Assembly: GCA_029976805.1 (NCBI GenBank)
Contig: JAPOLY010000028.1
Coordinates: 1-34,366 of the forward strand
From: a bacterium
Lineage (GTDB): Bacteria > Planctomycetota > UBA8108 > UBA1146
Reading direction: 5' to 3'
DNA length: 34,366 nt
Shown: piece by piece, positions 1 through 7,833 of the stretch
How positions within the stretch are numbered: the first letter of the stretch is position 1
Layout: each line of letters starts with the position of its first letter
Notes under the pieces: model-generated
The model's input: only the letters and a program-made list of their open reading frames with translations
The model's database searches: none
What the model was told of the DNA's origin: nothing
Translations under genes and position numbers: made by a program

Positions 1-2318
1 CCGGAGGTGGCACTGGCGGAACCGGTGCCGACGTCATCGTCGGTGAGCTGACCGGCACCCAGAGCTACGGCAACGCCGGCGGTTACTACGCCTACTCAGT
101 CGGTACCACTTCCTGCAACATTGGCACTGAGGAGCTGCTGTGGATCGCCAGCACCAATGAGCACCCGGTCATCGGTCAGAATATGTACAGATTGAAAGAT
201 GGCCGTTTCGAGCAGATCGGTCTCAGCTGGTTGAAACATGGCTTCACCGCACTTCAGGGAAATACCTGCGGCTGTGGTTGCACCTCTTCGGGAACCGGCT
301 CGCGCCTCGGCGTCGGTTGCTCCGATCCTTACGGAGCCAGTCTCAATGGTAGTCAGGGAAGCCTGGGAGCCCGATCTGAAGTGACAGATCCGGCTCGAGG
401 TGGGTTCACCTATCCACAAACCATGGATCCACCCAACTCGGACCTGACTTTTCGCCGCCTGCGGGTTCATGGCAACGATTTGACTCCAAGCCTGAACACC
501 AATGCCCGCTATTTCATCGAGGGTCACTACGTGACACCCGATGATGCTGCTGCAGGGAACCACCACAACAACTGCAGTTACCGGGAAGTCACGATCTCCA
601 GCAGTACAACGAACCATGCCATCTCTTTTGTCGGATCGACCCAGCGTCAGCAACCGGCGATCCAGGCATGGCAGGATGTGGACCCCACCGTCACCCTCAT
701 CGATATTCCCGACGGAGACGACGGTCTCATGATCCTTGGATACAAGGTCAGTCAGTTGTCCGCAAACCTCTGGGAGTACGAGTACGCCCTCTACAACATG
801 GATTCCACCCGAAGTGCCCGCAGTTTCTCGGTGCCTCTTCTGGGCGTCGTTCCCAGTGCCATCGGGTTCCATGATGTCGAGTACCACAGTACCGAGGTCT
901 ACGACGGAACCGATTGGGCTTCGAGCAACAGCAGTGGAGCCATCACCTGGAGTACCGATACCCACGCCACCAATGTCAACGCCAATGCCATCCGTTGGGG
1001 TACCACCTACAACTTCCGCTTTACCACCACTTCACCTCCGGTACCCGCAAACCTGACGATAGGACTCTTCACTCCCGGAGCAGTCGACAGCCTGCTGGTT
1101 GCAGCCGTCGGCCCCGCGGCAGGAAACCTGGACTGCAATAACAATGGCATTCCTGATGCAGACGAGATCGCCTCTGGCGCGTCCGATTGTGACGGCAACG
1201 GCCTCCTCGACGAATGCCAGGACGATTGTGACAACGATGGCATTGCCGATGCCTGCGAGATTCTCGCGGGTGCTGCTGATTGCAATGGCAACTTCCTTCC
1301 CGACACCTGTGAGATTGCTGCCGGGGCTGCAGACTGTGATTTTGATGGAGCACTCGACAGTTGCGAACTGCTCCAGGGAACCGCAGACGACTGCAACCTT
1401 GATGGCGTCATCGACAATTGTGAAATCGCGGCCAACCCTGCTCTCGATTGCGATACCAACGGCGTTCTCGACGTTTGTGAAGCAGCGGGCATCTTCACCT
1501 TTGAAGATGTCGTCACTCCGCCGGCTCCCATCGATGACAGTCTGCCTCCTGTGGTGCGAACCCTGAGTGTTGCGCAAGCAGGCCTGATCGATGATGTGAA
1601 TGTCCAGGTCGAATTGACTCACACCTTTATCGGTGACCTCGATATCTCCATCTCCTCGCCGGATGGGACTTCAGTCATCCTTCATAATGGATCCGGTGGA
1701 TCTGCTGACGACATCAATACGACCTACGATGATGAAACCGGAACCAACACCACCAGTCCCGCCTCTCCCCTTTCAGCATTGGACAATGGCAACCCCTTAG
1801 GAGACTGGTCCCTGACCATTGCTGACAATGCTGGCGGTGATGAAGGTGTCCTCACCTACTGGGCTCTCGAAGTCGCGGTTGCCGGTGCGGGTATCCCCGA
1901 TTGCAACAACAATGGAGTCCATGACGGTTGCGAATTGACTGCAGCCAACGACTGCAATGCCAACGGAATCCTCGATAGCTGTGACATCAGTTCCGGAACC
2001 AGCGCAGACGCTGATTTGGACGGAATCCCTGACGAGTGTGGAGGAGGGATCGAGTACATCGCCGGCGATGCCAATGCTGATGGCAGTCATGACATCAGTG
2101 ATGCCGTGCAATCGCTTCAATACCTCTTCGGCGGTACTCCTGTTACCTGTGAAGCGGCGCTCAATACCAACGGAGACACACAGATCGATGTTTCCGATGT
2201 GGTCTACATGCTGGTCTTTCTCTTCGACAGTGGTGCCAACCCGGTGGGTCCCTTCCCGAATTGTGGGCCACTCGCACCGGGTGGACCAGGCTGTAACAGT
2301 TTCAACGCCTGTCCTTGA
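1..2318 (+). CDS. Secreted repeat / P-domain / dockerin-like protein (5' partial)
   Basis: The reading frame is open from the first bases, so the start and any signal peptide lie upstream; 771 codons are visible. The N-terminal part is Gly/Ser/Thr-rich with scattered Cys and is not a domain I can name. Visible residues about 377-492 are tandem Asp/Cys-rich units of the form DCNxNGxxDxCE, like EF-hand or thrombospondin-3 calcium loops. Residues about 496-626 resemble a proprotein-convertase P-domain (LTHTFIGDLDISISSPDG, then GDWSLTIADNAGGDEG). Two or three more repeat units follow, then a dockerin-like end with two loops (GDANADGSHDISDA and NTNGDTQIDVSDV). The architecture indicates an exported surface or extracellular protein stabilised by calcium. 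Proteins of this type are common in Planctomycetota. No C-terminal membrane anchor is seen. Its substrate or partner is unknown. It is followed by a strong terminator. Confidence 0.85.
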   Translation, partial: GGGTGGTGADVIVGELTGTQSYGNAGGYYAYSVGTTSCNIGTEELLWIASTNEHPVIGQNMYRLKDGRFEQIGLSWLKHGFTALQGNTCGCGCTSSGTGSRLGVGCSDPYGASLNGSQGSLGARSEVTDPARGGFTYPQTMDPPNSDLTFRRLRVHGNDLTPSLNTNARYFIEGHYVTPDDAAAGNHHNNCSYREVTISSSTTNHAISFVGSTQRQQPAIQAWQDVDPTVTLIDIPDGDDGLMILGYKVSQLSANLWEYEYALYNMDSTRSARSFSVPLLGVVPSAIGFHDVEYHSTEVYDGTDWASSNSSGAITWSTDTHATNVNANAIRWGTTYNFRFTTTSPPVPANLTIGLFTPGAVDSLLVAAVGPAAGNLDCNNNGIPDADEIASGASDCDGNGLLDECQDDCDNDGIADACEILAGAADCNGNFLPDTCEIAAGAADCDFDGALDSCELLQGTADDCNLDGVIDNCEIAANPALDCDTNGVLDVCEAAGIFTFEDVVTPPAPIDDSLPPVVRTLSVAQAGLIDDVNVQVELTHTFIGDLDISISSPDGTSVILHNGSGGSADDINTTYDDETGTNTTSPASPLSALDNGNPLGDWSLTIADNAGGDEGVLTYWALEVAVAGAGIPDCNNNGVHDGCELTAANDCNANGILDSCDISSGTSADADLDGIPDECGGGIEYIAGDANADGSHDISDAVQSLQYLFGGTPVTCEAALNTNGDTQIDVSDVVYMLVFLFDSGANPVGPFPNCGPLAPGGPGCNSFNACP
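1129..1482 (+). repeat. Imperfect in-gene tandem repeat coding for calcium-type loops
   Basis: About seven units of roughly 48-57 bases encode the DCNxNGxxDxCE-type loops of the surface protein. The units diverge at DNA level (gattgtgacggcaacg, gattgcaatggcaact and similar) but keep the Asp, Asn, Gly and Cys codons. Shorter copies recur at about 1897-2045 after the P-domain. Such arrays can expand or contract by recombination. Confidence 0.75.
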
Positions 2319-2363
2319 CCACTTCATGGAGATTTGACCATCGGGCATTTTCAGTGACACAAA

Positions 2364-2400
2364 AAAAGGTCCCGGATACCTCAGGTATCCGGGACCTTTT
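2364..2400. terminator. Bidirectional intrinsic terminator
   Basis: A perfect 18-base inverted repeat (AAAAGGTCCCGGATACCT at 2364-2381 and its complement at 2383-2400) lies between the convergent surface-protein gene and MFS gene. It has an A-tract on one side and a T-tract on the other, so it can terminate transcription in both directions. Confidence 0.9.
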
Positions 2401-2420
2401 CATTGCAGTACGTGAATCGA

Positions 2421-3746
2421 TCAGGCAGTCACTGCTTCGCGTTGATTGACGGCTGCTCCAGAACCATACTTCTGATTGAGTCCATTGAAGATCAAGGCCA
2501 AAGGAATCGCCAGGGCCGCAATCCAGCGGAAAGCCATCTTGCCGGCGTAGGCGGTCGCATCGGCTTTTTCCATGCCGGAACTCAGCGCTGCTTCGGTGTA
2601 GTACTCGGTCAGTGCACCGATTCCGGGAACCGCGAGGTATCCGACCACCAACATCCCGACACCACCCATGAGACAAAGCCCCATGGCGCCACTCTTGGGT
2701 ACTCTCTCAGCAACAAACCCAATCATGGTCGGCCACAGGAAGCAGACACCGGCGTAGAAGAGTGTCGCAGTGGCAAGAATCGTGAAGGCACTACTTGCAT
2801 AGGTCATGGCAAACAGACCCGCTCCACCAACCACCACAGAACCGAGCAGAACTCCGGTGGGGGTAAACCGCTTCATGAAGTTGCCTGCGAAATACCTCAA
2901 AACGGCCATGAGCGCCGCTCCGTAAACCAATACGAGAACCCCGCCGTCCGTCACGAGATTCGCCTCAACGAGAGCAGGCCCCATCAGGTTTTCAATCCAG
3001 CGACCAGGTGCCAACTCGAGCGTTGCAGTCAGTCCCATGCAGAACAGCATCGTCAAAAAGAGCGGAGACACCAGAGACTCCTTGACCTCTTCATCTGACA
3101 CATTGGCACTGACACGCTCCGTGGCAGGAATCTCCTGCCCCAGGAACAGGTATCCATAAATCAGGGTTGGAATCATGACAAAGGCCAACTTTGCCTGCAA
3201 AACAGAGAGGCCAAACAATGCCCAGGTCTCTCCCGCGGGAACTGCAGCGGCAGATTGCGTCACCCAGAAACCGAAGAGCGCACCCACGATAATTCCCAAA
3301 GGCCAGAAGATATGAAACTTGTTCAGGCGAACCGTTTTGTCTTCTGGATAGAGGGTTGCCACAAGGGGATTACAACCCGCTTCCACACAACCATTACCGA
3401 GAGCAATGATCGATGCTCCTGCGAGAAGTTGCGAAAATCCTTCCGCAAAGGTCATTAGCAGAATTCCAAAGACATGACAGAGAAATGCCATCTTGATGGA
3501 AATCGAGATGCCGATCTTCTCAATGACGGTTCCCAACAGAATGATGGAGATGGCAAAGCCCCCCAAAGAGGCTCCTCCAATCCAACCGGACTGGGATTCC
3601 GTGAGCCCGAAGAGGCCCGAGAAGTCTTTCATCGATGAGGTGATTACCCCGAATGCCACCGAGGTGGCGACCAGCGCCATACAGCTCGCCCAAAAAAGAC
3701 GCTTACGTTGTGCGTCGTGAGTCACTTGAGTCACGTTTTCCCCCAT
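2421..3746 (-). CDS. MFS transporter, FucP/sugar-type
   Basis: A 441-residue protein with about twelve hydrophobic helices, the usual length of a major facilitator. It opens with a short polar N-terminus, then LFWASCMALVATSVAFGV as the first helix. The segment GNGCVEAGCNPLVATLYP followed by LNKFHIFWPLGIIVGAL recalls the fucose/glucose-type MFS branch (GN...E...NP...N..H...G.G), which points to a sugar or related solute; the substrate is not readable. The start at 3746 has only a weak ribosome site (CCGGGGA); an in-frame GTG a few codons inside, after GGGGGA, is an alternative. The 5' leader contains a perfect hairpin (GTGCGGA / TCCGCAC, 3767-3786). The gene stands alone, converging on the surface-protein gene and diverging from the candidate small RNA. 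Confidence 0.85.
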   Translation of the reverse strand: MGENVTQVTHDAQRKRLFWASCMALVATSVAFGVITSSMKDFSGLFGLTESQSGWIGGASLGGFAISIILLGTVIEKIGISISIKMAFLCHVFGILLMTFAEGFSQLLAGASIIALGNGCVEAGCNPLVATLYPEDKTVRLNKFHIFWPLGIIVGALFGFWVTQSAAAVPAGETWALFGLSVLQAKLAFVMIPTLIYGYLFLGQEIPATERVSANVSDEEVKESLVSPLFLTMLFCMGLTATLELAPGRWIENLMGPALVEANLVTDGGVLVLVYGAALMAVLRYFAGNFMKRFTPTGVLLGSVVVGGAGLFAMTYASSAFTILATATLFYAGVCFLWPTMIGFVAERVPKSGAMGLCLMGGVGMLVVGYLAVPGIGALTEYYTEAALSSGMEKADATAYAGKMAFRWIAALAIPLALIFNGLNQKYGSGAAVNQREAVTA

Positions 3747-3868
3747 TCCCCGGCTTCAACCGGAAGGTGCGGATTCCCCTCCGCACGTGCGATACAGTGG
3801 GACAAAATCGGACCAATATGTCAATCAGGATCGATGGAACAGTGCGGGGGCTATTCAAAGGAAACTAT

Positions 3869-3897
3869 TTGTTAACCCAAAGGTTAACTCCTAGAAT
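3869..3897 (+). promoter_or_regulatory. Sigma-70-like promoter with overlapping operator-like palindrome
   Basis: TTGTTA (3869-3874) and TAGAAT (3892-3897) are separated by exactly 17 bases. A perfect inverted repeat, GTTAACC-CAAA-GGTTAAC (3871-3888), fills most of the spacer, where a bound repressor would block RNA polymerase. Nothing protein-sized lies downstream on this strand before the terminator at 3971-4002. This is a pattern match only. Confidence 0.5.
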
Positions 3898-3903
3898 GCA
3901 TTT

Positions 3904-4002
3904 TCGGTCGGGATTATTTCCATGGAAGAGTTCCTGACTGCAAAGACCTAGTCTTCATCTCTATCTTCCCGCGCACGGTACTCAACCACCGTGCGCTTTT
4001 TT
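3904..4002 (+). ncRNA. Candidate small RNA or leader-peptide transcript
   Basis: A transcript of about 98 bases is predicted from the promoter at 3869-3897 and the intrinsic terminator at 3971-4002. It belongs to no family I recognise. It contains a nine-codon reading frame, MEEFLTAKT, at 3922-3951, with a GGGA eight bases upstream of its ATG, so it might encode a micro-peptide. Its 3' end meets the stop codon of the glycosyltransferase gene, which is transcribed toward it. Existence is inferred from signals alone. Confidence 0.4.
3971..4002 (+). terminator. Intrinsic terminator, plus-strand orientation
   Basis: A perfect 9-bp stem, GCGCACGGT / ACCGTGCGC, encloses an 8-base loop and is followed by six T residues. 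The T-tract is on the plus strand only, so it ends a plus-strand transcript, although the only recognised neighbouring genes are on the minus strand. The T-tract overlaps the stop codon of the glycosyltransferase gene. Confidence 0.8.
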
Positions 4003-5068
4003 AATTCCCTGTACCGGAGATTCCCAACTCCCCAAACAAATCGGACCAGCGCTGCTCTTCTCGCCGCAAATCGTGTTGGTCTGCGAGGTTTTTGGCGGCT
4101 CTGGATATCTGCTCTCGAAATTGGGGCTCCAGATTCCATCGCAACAGGAGATCAGCAAGGGCCTGTGGATCTCCAGCATCAAACAGGGCGGGCCAATCCT
4201 CACCGAGGATTCCGGTGTTTCCGGCGACACGGCTGGCAACGATGGGCAATCCACTCACCAGGAACTTACCCACCACATTGGCTCCCCCCTCATGAAGGGA
4301 AGGCATGATCAGAAGAGGCGCAGAACTCATGACCTGACGAATTCCTGTTTCACTGACCGGACCATTCCACTGCCACCGCACGGGACCACTCGCCAGCTGT
4401 ACCTGTGCCGATTCCATTTGCGCCTTCAAATTCAAATCCAATATTTTGCCAAAATGCTGAATCGTCAATCGAACATCCTTCAAGGCAGCCTGCTCCTGAA
4501 TCCTCTTCTCCCTCAAAATCTCAACGGCTCGTACAGGAAGGAGAGGATCCTTGACCGATCGTAGATGGCCGATCACCACAGCTTGCTGGGGATCATACTG
4601 CTGGCAGTTCCACTTCACAGGCTCTGCGCCCTGATAAATCACCCGCGTCTTCGCCCCCCACTCTTGCCTTCGCACTTCCGGATAGTACGCATCCAATCCT
4701 GCAGCGAGAGTGACGATTCTGCTCGACTCCTCACTGGCCCAGCTGAACTCAGTGGATACTTCCCCTGATTCAAGGATAGGCTCAAACAGGTCTGTTCCAC
4801 TGACGATCAGGATCAACGGAACCGGTTTCTGGAGATCATGCCAAATTTTGAGAATCGAATGGCAGTACGTCGCGTGCAATGCCACCAGAAGATCGGATCC
4901 GGTGATCAGTTTGCGAATCTGCGCTTCGTCCTCTGGCAACTTTCCCCGCACTGAAAGGGAGGAGACATCGTGTCCCAGATTCCGCCAGTGTTCAGTGATG
5001 CGAGTCGAAGTACTGCTGTTTCCAGAAGTGGTCTCAGGCAGCGCTGGATCCAGATAGAGAATCTTCAT
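4001..5068 (-). CDS. GT4-like glycosyltransferase resembling selenosugar synthase SenB
   Basis: A 355-residue retaining-type glycosyltransferase. The N-terminus (MKILYLDPALPETTSGNSST ... LGHDV), DLLVALHA, VSGTDLFEPI, GHLRSVKDPLLPVRA, and the nucleotide-sugar region EGGANVVGKFLVSGLPIVAS...GNTGILG follow the layout I know from the TIGR04348/SenB family. SenB joins selenium to a UDP-sugar in selenoneine synthesis. The usual SenA (EgtB-like) and SenC (SelD-like) partners are not in the window, so the substrate may differ. The start lies 3 bases after the lpxA stop, so the two are co-transcribed, and this could instead be an envelope-glycan enzyme. The family call comes from remembered motifs, not alignment. 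Confidence 0.65.
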   Translation of the reverse strand: MKILYLDPALPETTSGNSSTSTRITEHWRNLGHDVSSLSVRGKLPEDEAQIRKLITGSDLLVALHATYCHSILKIWHDLQKPVPLILIVSGTDLFEPILESGEVSTEFSWASEESSRIVTLAAGLDAYYPEVRRQEWGAKTRVIYQGAEPVKWNCQQYDPQQAVVIGHLRSVKDPLLPVRAVEILREKRIQEQAALKDVRLTIQHFGKILDLNLKAQMESAQVQLASGPVRWQWNGPVSETGIRQVMSSAPLLIMPSLHEGGANVVGKFLVSGLPIVASRVAGNTGILGEDWPALFDAGDPQALADLLLRWNLEPQFREQISRAAKNLADQHDLRREEQRWSDLFGELGISGTGN

Positions 5069-5071
5069 CGG

Positions 5072-5884
5072 TCAGTCAGGCCGTTCCCCAGACTTCGGCG
5101 TCAATTGGGCGGTCACTGCCCCCGCTGCAATTCCACGGCCAGAATCGCTGATGAAGTTCGAAAGCTCCTGAATCTCATGGATCTCACTATGATTCAACAA
5201 TTGCGCCGCTTCCGGGATGGTTTTGGAACTGCGATAAATCAAACGATGGGCATCCTGGATAGCCCGCCGAGTCTCCGCTGAGAATCCGGCGCGTCGCAAG
5301 CCGATGACATTGACCCCCCGAATCAGTGCCCGGTCTCCGGTCGAGAGCATGAAGGGTGGGATATCCTGAACGGCCACAGCCGCTCCTCCCAGCATGACCA
5401 ACCGGCCGATTCTGCAAAACTGATGGACCAGAGAATTGGCGGAAAGAAAAGCTCCATCTCCAACTGTGACATGCCCTGCAAGGGAACAGTGATTTGCCAT
5501 GATCACGCCATTGCCCACTTCACAGTCATGGGCAACATGGGAACCCACCATCAACAGGCAATCACTCCCAATCCTCGTCACTCCACCGGGACGAGAAGCC
5601 CGGTGCACCGTGACAAACTCCCTCAGTACTGAACCTTCACCAATCTCACAGGAACTGGGCTCTCTGGCCCAGGCCAGATCCTGGGGTTCATGCCCCACGA
5701 CCGCATGCATATGAATCTCGACTCCCCTGCCAAGGATGCTGCGAGGGCCGATGAATGCATGCGATTGAATCCTGCAGCGATCTCCGATCAACGCGCCCTC
5801 TTCGACGACGCTGTAGGGACCGATCTCAACATCGAGACCGATCTGTGCACTTTCATGAATCACGGCTGTCGGGTGAATGCTCAA
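5072..5884 (-). CDS. lpxA: Acyl-ACP--UDP-N-acetylglucosamine O-acyltransferase LpxA
   Basis: LpxA transfers a 3-hydroxyacyl chain from acyl carrier protein to UDP-GlcNAc, the first step of lipid A synthesis in the cytoplasm. The protein has 270 residues (E. coli, 262). It begins with hexapeptide repeats of the left-handed beta-helix (IHPTAVIHESAQIG, VEIGPYSVVEEG). The catalytic segment SHVAHDC carries His119, equivalent to E. coli His125. NHCSLAGHVTVGD, QFCRIG and GVNVIGLRRAGFS are typical of LpxA. The start is TTG at 5884, backed by GAGGAGACGAGA just upstream. It lies 27 bases after the membrane-anchored unknown and 3 bases before the glycosyltransferase. Other lpx genes are not in the window. 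Confidence 0.95.
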   Translation of the reverse strand: MSIHPTAVIHESAQIGLDVEIGPYSVVEEGALIGDRCRIQSHAFIGPRSILGRGVEIHMHAVVGHEPQDLAWAREPSSCEIGEGSVLREFVTVHRASRPGGVTRIGSDCLLMVGSHVAHDCEVGNGVIMANHCSLAGHVTVGDGAFLSANSLVHQFCRIGRLVMLGGAAVAVQDIPPFMLSTGDRALIRGVNVIGLRRAGFSAETRRAIQDAHRLIYRSSKTIPEAAQLLNHSEIHEIQELSNFISDSGRGIAAGAVTAQLTPKSGERPD

Positions 5885-5911
5885 TCTCGTCTCCTCAATC
5901 CTGTTCCGAAC

Positions 5912-6838
5912 TCAACCCTGAGCAGCGGGGATAGACTTTTCACGATCCGCAGATCGAATCCTCAGTGTCTCAGGTATCGACTGCATATCCTCCCAAACCC
6001 ACAACCATGCCGTTCGAACCCTGTGGAGGTAATCCTCCGTGGAATCGGGATCCAAAAAACTGTCACGATCCAGAATGTCTCGGAGCGCCAGATCCGCAGC
6101 ATGGTAGATCTTGAGATCACCCACCTTCAGGTCCTCAAAACCGGGGTAGGATCCTGGAAGCTGAATCGATCGATCATCCCGCAGGGCATCGAGAAGATAG
6201 GGGACAGCCGGGGCTCCTGCTGCTGTCAGCTCTCCCACGATCACATTCCATTTTCGACCATCGAGACTGTCGGTCAGGGCATCCAGCAATCCCTTGATCT
6301 GGACATTTCCGAGAGTCGCTCCACCGACAGTCCGGGATCCGATCAGGGTAGCCGCCCTGCGACGGATATCACGCTGGGCCAAAGCCAGATCGGTTCGTCC
6401 ATTCATCATCGGTTCAGGGAATGACAGATCCTGAATCTCCCTGCCCTGTGCGTCGCGGATGCCCCCCGAAAATCGAGCATGGTACTGATACTCCAAGTGC
6501 TGGGAAGATCCCTGAAAATCAAAGGTCAGATCCTGAAAGAAGTCGCAGTTCAATTCTCCACTGAGGAGATACTCGTGCCCCTCATCGACTAACTCGAATC
6601 CATGCAGAGCCAGAGTTCTTCGCAGAATCAGGTCTGAGATGTTGATTTCTGTGGCTTTGCCATCCAGGTTCTCGGTGATCTCGACCTTGATCTTTGCCCG
6701 ACTCAGCACTCTTTCACCTTTGGAATCTCCTTCAGAGGTCTCTGTCGGGGTATCGAAGAAAGCGAAGTAGACAAAAGGGGCGACGATCAGCAATACCCAC
6801 CAGGGAAAGCGTTGGGATTCTTTCGGGGAATCGGTCAT
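5912..6838 (-). CDS. Membrane-anchored protein of unknown function
   Basis: A 308-residue protein I cannot assign. Residues about 11-29 (FPWWVLLIVAPFVYFAFF) form one N-terminal membrane helix, leaving a large domain that is probably periplasmic. The middle part (ITENLDGKATEINISDLIL, then LLSGELNCDFFQDLTFDFQG) could be an outer-membrane-assembly-like or LptE-like beta domain, but this is a guess. The C-terminal half (VGELTAAGAPAVPYLLDALRDD) looks like a HEAT repeat pair. The ATG at 6838 follows GAGAGG with good spacing. It is the first gene of the lpxA operon, which makes an envelope role plausible. It diverges from dapF. Confidence 0.75.
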   Translation of the reverse strand: MTDSPKESQRFPWWVLLIVAPFVYFAFFDTPTETSEGDSKGERVLSRAKIKVEITENLDGKATEINISDLILRRTLALHGFELVDEGHEYLLSGELNCDFFQDLTFDFQGSSQHLEYQYHARFSGGIRDAQGREIQDLSFPEPMMNGRTDLALAQRDIRRRAATLIGSRTVGGATLGNVQIKGLLDALTDSLDGRKWNVIVGELTAAGAPAVPYLLDALRDDRSIQLPGSYPGFEDLKVGDLKIYHAADLALRDILDRDSFLDPDSTEDYLHRVRTAWLWVWEDMQSIPETLRIRSADREKSIPAAQG

Positions 6839-6981
6839 GACGGCACCTCTCGATCAGCGGGTCTGAAGAGACTATCATTCCAAGCCGGGACCGACCCGGA
6901 TGCAACCATGTCTCCCCCAGAGGAGACGGCGTAATCACCGGTTTGTGGAAAGCGCTCAACAAAAGCGTGAGGGGCATCAGT

Positions 6982-7833
6982 TTGGCGATCGAAAAAGTCC
7001 ATTTTTTCAAAGCGCATGGCGCAGGGAACGATTTTGTCGTTCTCGACGAGAAGTTTGGAGTGGTGCCCCGGGATCTTTCCCGGTGGGCTGTCGCATTCTG
7101 CTGTCGTCGAACCGGTATCGGCGCAGACGGTGTTCTGGTGATTCGCCGTCATCAAAACCCGGTCGCCATGGAGTGCTGGAACTCGGACGGAAGCCGGGCT
7201 GAGGCGTGTGGCAATGGCCTGCGGGTGATCACCCGGATTCTCAGTGAGAACAGTCCTGTCTCCGAAGTCGGTACGGATGCCGGAACGATCGCCGTCGAGT
7301 CCCTCCGTGACGCGGATGGTCGCTTTCTGGCGCGGACGATCCTCGGCCCGGTTCGTCACTCTGCAGAGGTCGAAATCACCGTATCTGGAAAAACGGTGCA
7401 CGGGATCCCGGCAAATGTCGGCAATCCCCATCTGGTTTTTGCGATCTCGGATTTTCCGGGAGATGACCCGGTCAGGCACTTTGGTCCGGGGTTGGAAGTC
7501 TGTGTTCCCGACAGGGTCAATGTGGGCTTCCATGAAATCGTCTCGAGAAATCACCTGAAGTTGCGCGTCTGGGAAAGAGGTTGTGGAGAGACCCTTGCAT
7601 GCGGTACCGGTGCAGCGGCAGCAGTGCGGGTTCTCCAGGCGCGCGGATTGCTCGCTGAAAAAGTCAGGGTGGAAATGCCAGGGGGAGATCTCCAACTGAG
7701 ATCGCTCACCGAATCGCCAGATCATGTGGAAATCTGTGGCCCCGCTCGAATCAACTATCGTGGCAGCCTTCAATTCGACACGGAACAATACTGCATCGCC
7801 GACCTCGAAGAGCAGGTTCAGGAAACGATCTGA
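6982..7833 (+). CDS. dapF: Diaminopimelate epimerase DapF
   Basis: DapF interconverts LL- and meso-diaminopimelate for lysine and peptidoglycan synthesis. Both catalytic cysteines are present: Cys76 in ACGNGLR and Cys207 in ERGCGETLACGTGA. HGAGNDFV, GIGADG and GNPHLVF are family motifs. I place the start at TTG 6982, with GAGGGGC six bases upstream, giving 283 residues and the expected N-terminus (LAIEKVHFFKAHGAGND). A longer frame from TTG 6943 adds 13 residues without homology. The leader holds a small inverted repeat, GTCTCC / GGAGAC (6910-6927). The 3' end overlaps the convergent purM gene by 16 bases, so the two messages are complementary there. Confidence 0.95.
   Translation: MAIEKVHFFKAHGAGNDFVVLDEKFGVVPRDLSRWAVAFCCRRTGIGADGVLVIRRHQNPVAMECWNSDGSRAEACGNGLRVITRILSENSPVSEVGTDAGTIAVESLRDADGRFLARTILGPVRHSAEVEITVSGKTVHGIPANVGNPHLVFAISDFPGDDPVRHFGPGLEVCVPDRVNVGFHEIVSRNHLKLRVWERGCGETLACGTGAAAAVRVLQARGLLAEKVRVEMPGGDLQLRSLTESPDHVEICGPARINYRGSLQFDTEQYCIADLEEQVQETI

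Noticed and set aside
6835..7788. Minus-strand open frame of 317 codons opposite dapF
   Set aside because: It is a shadow of the dapF coding frame, with no homology or ribosome site.
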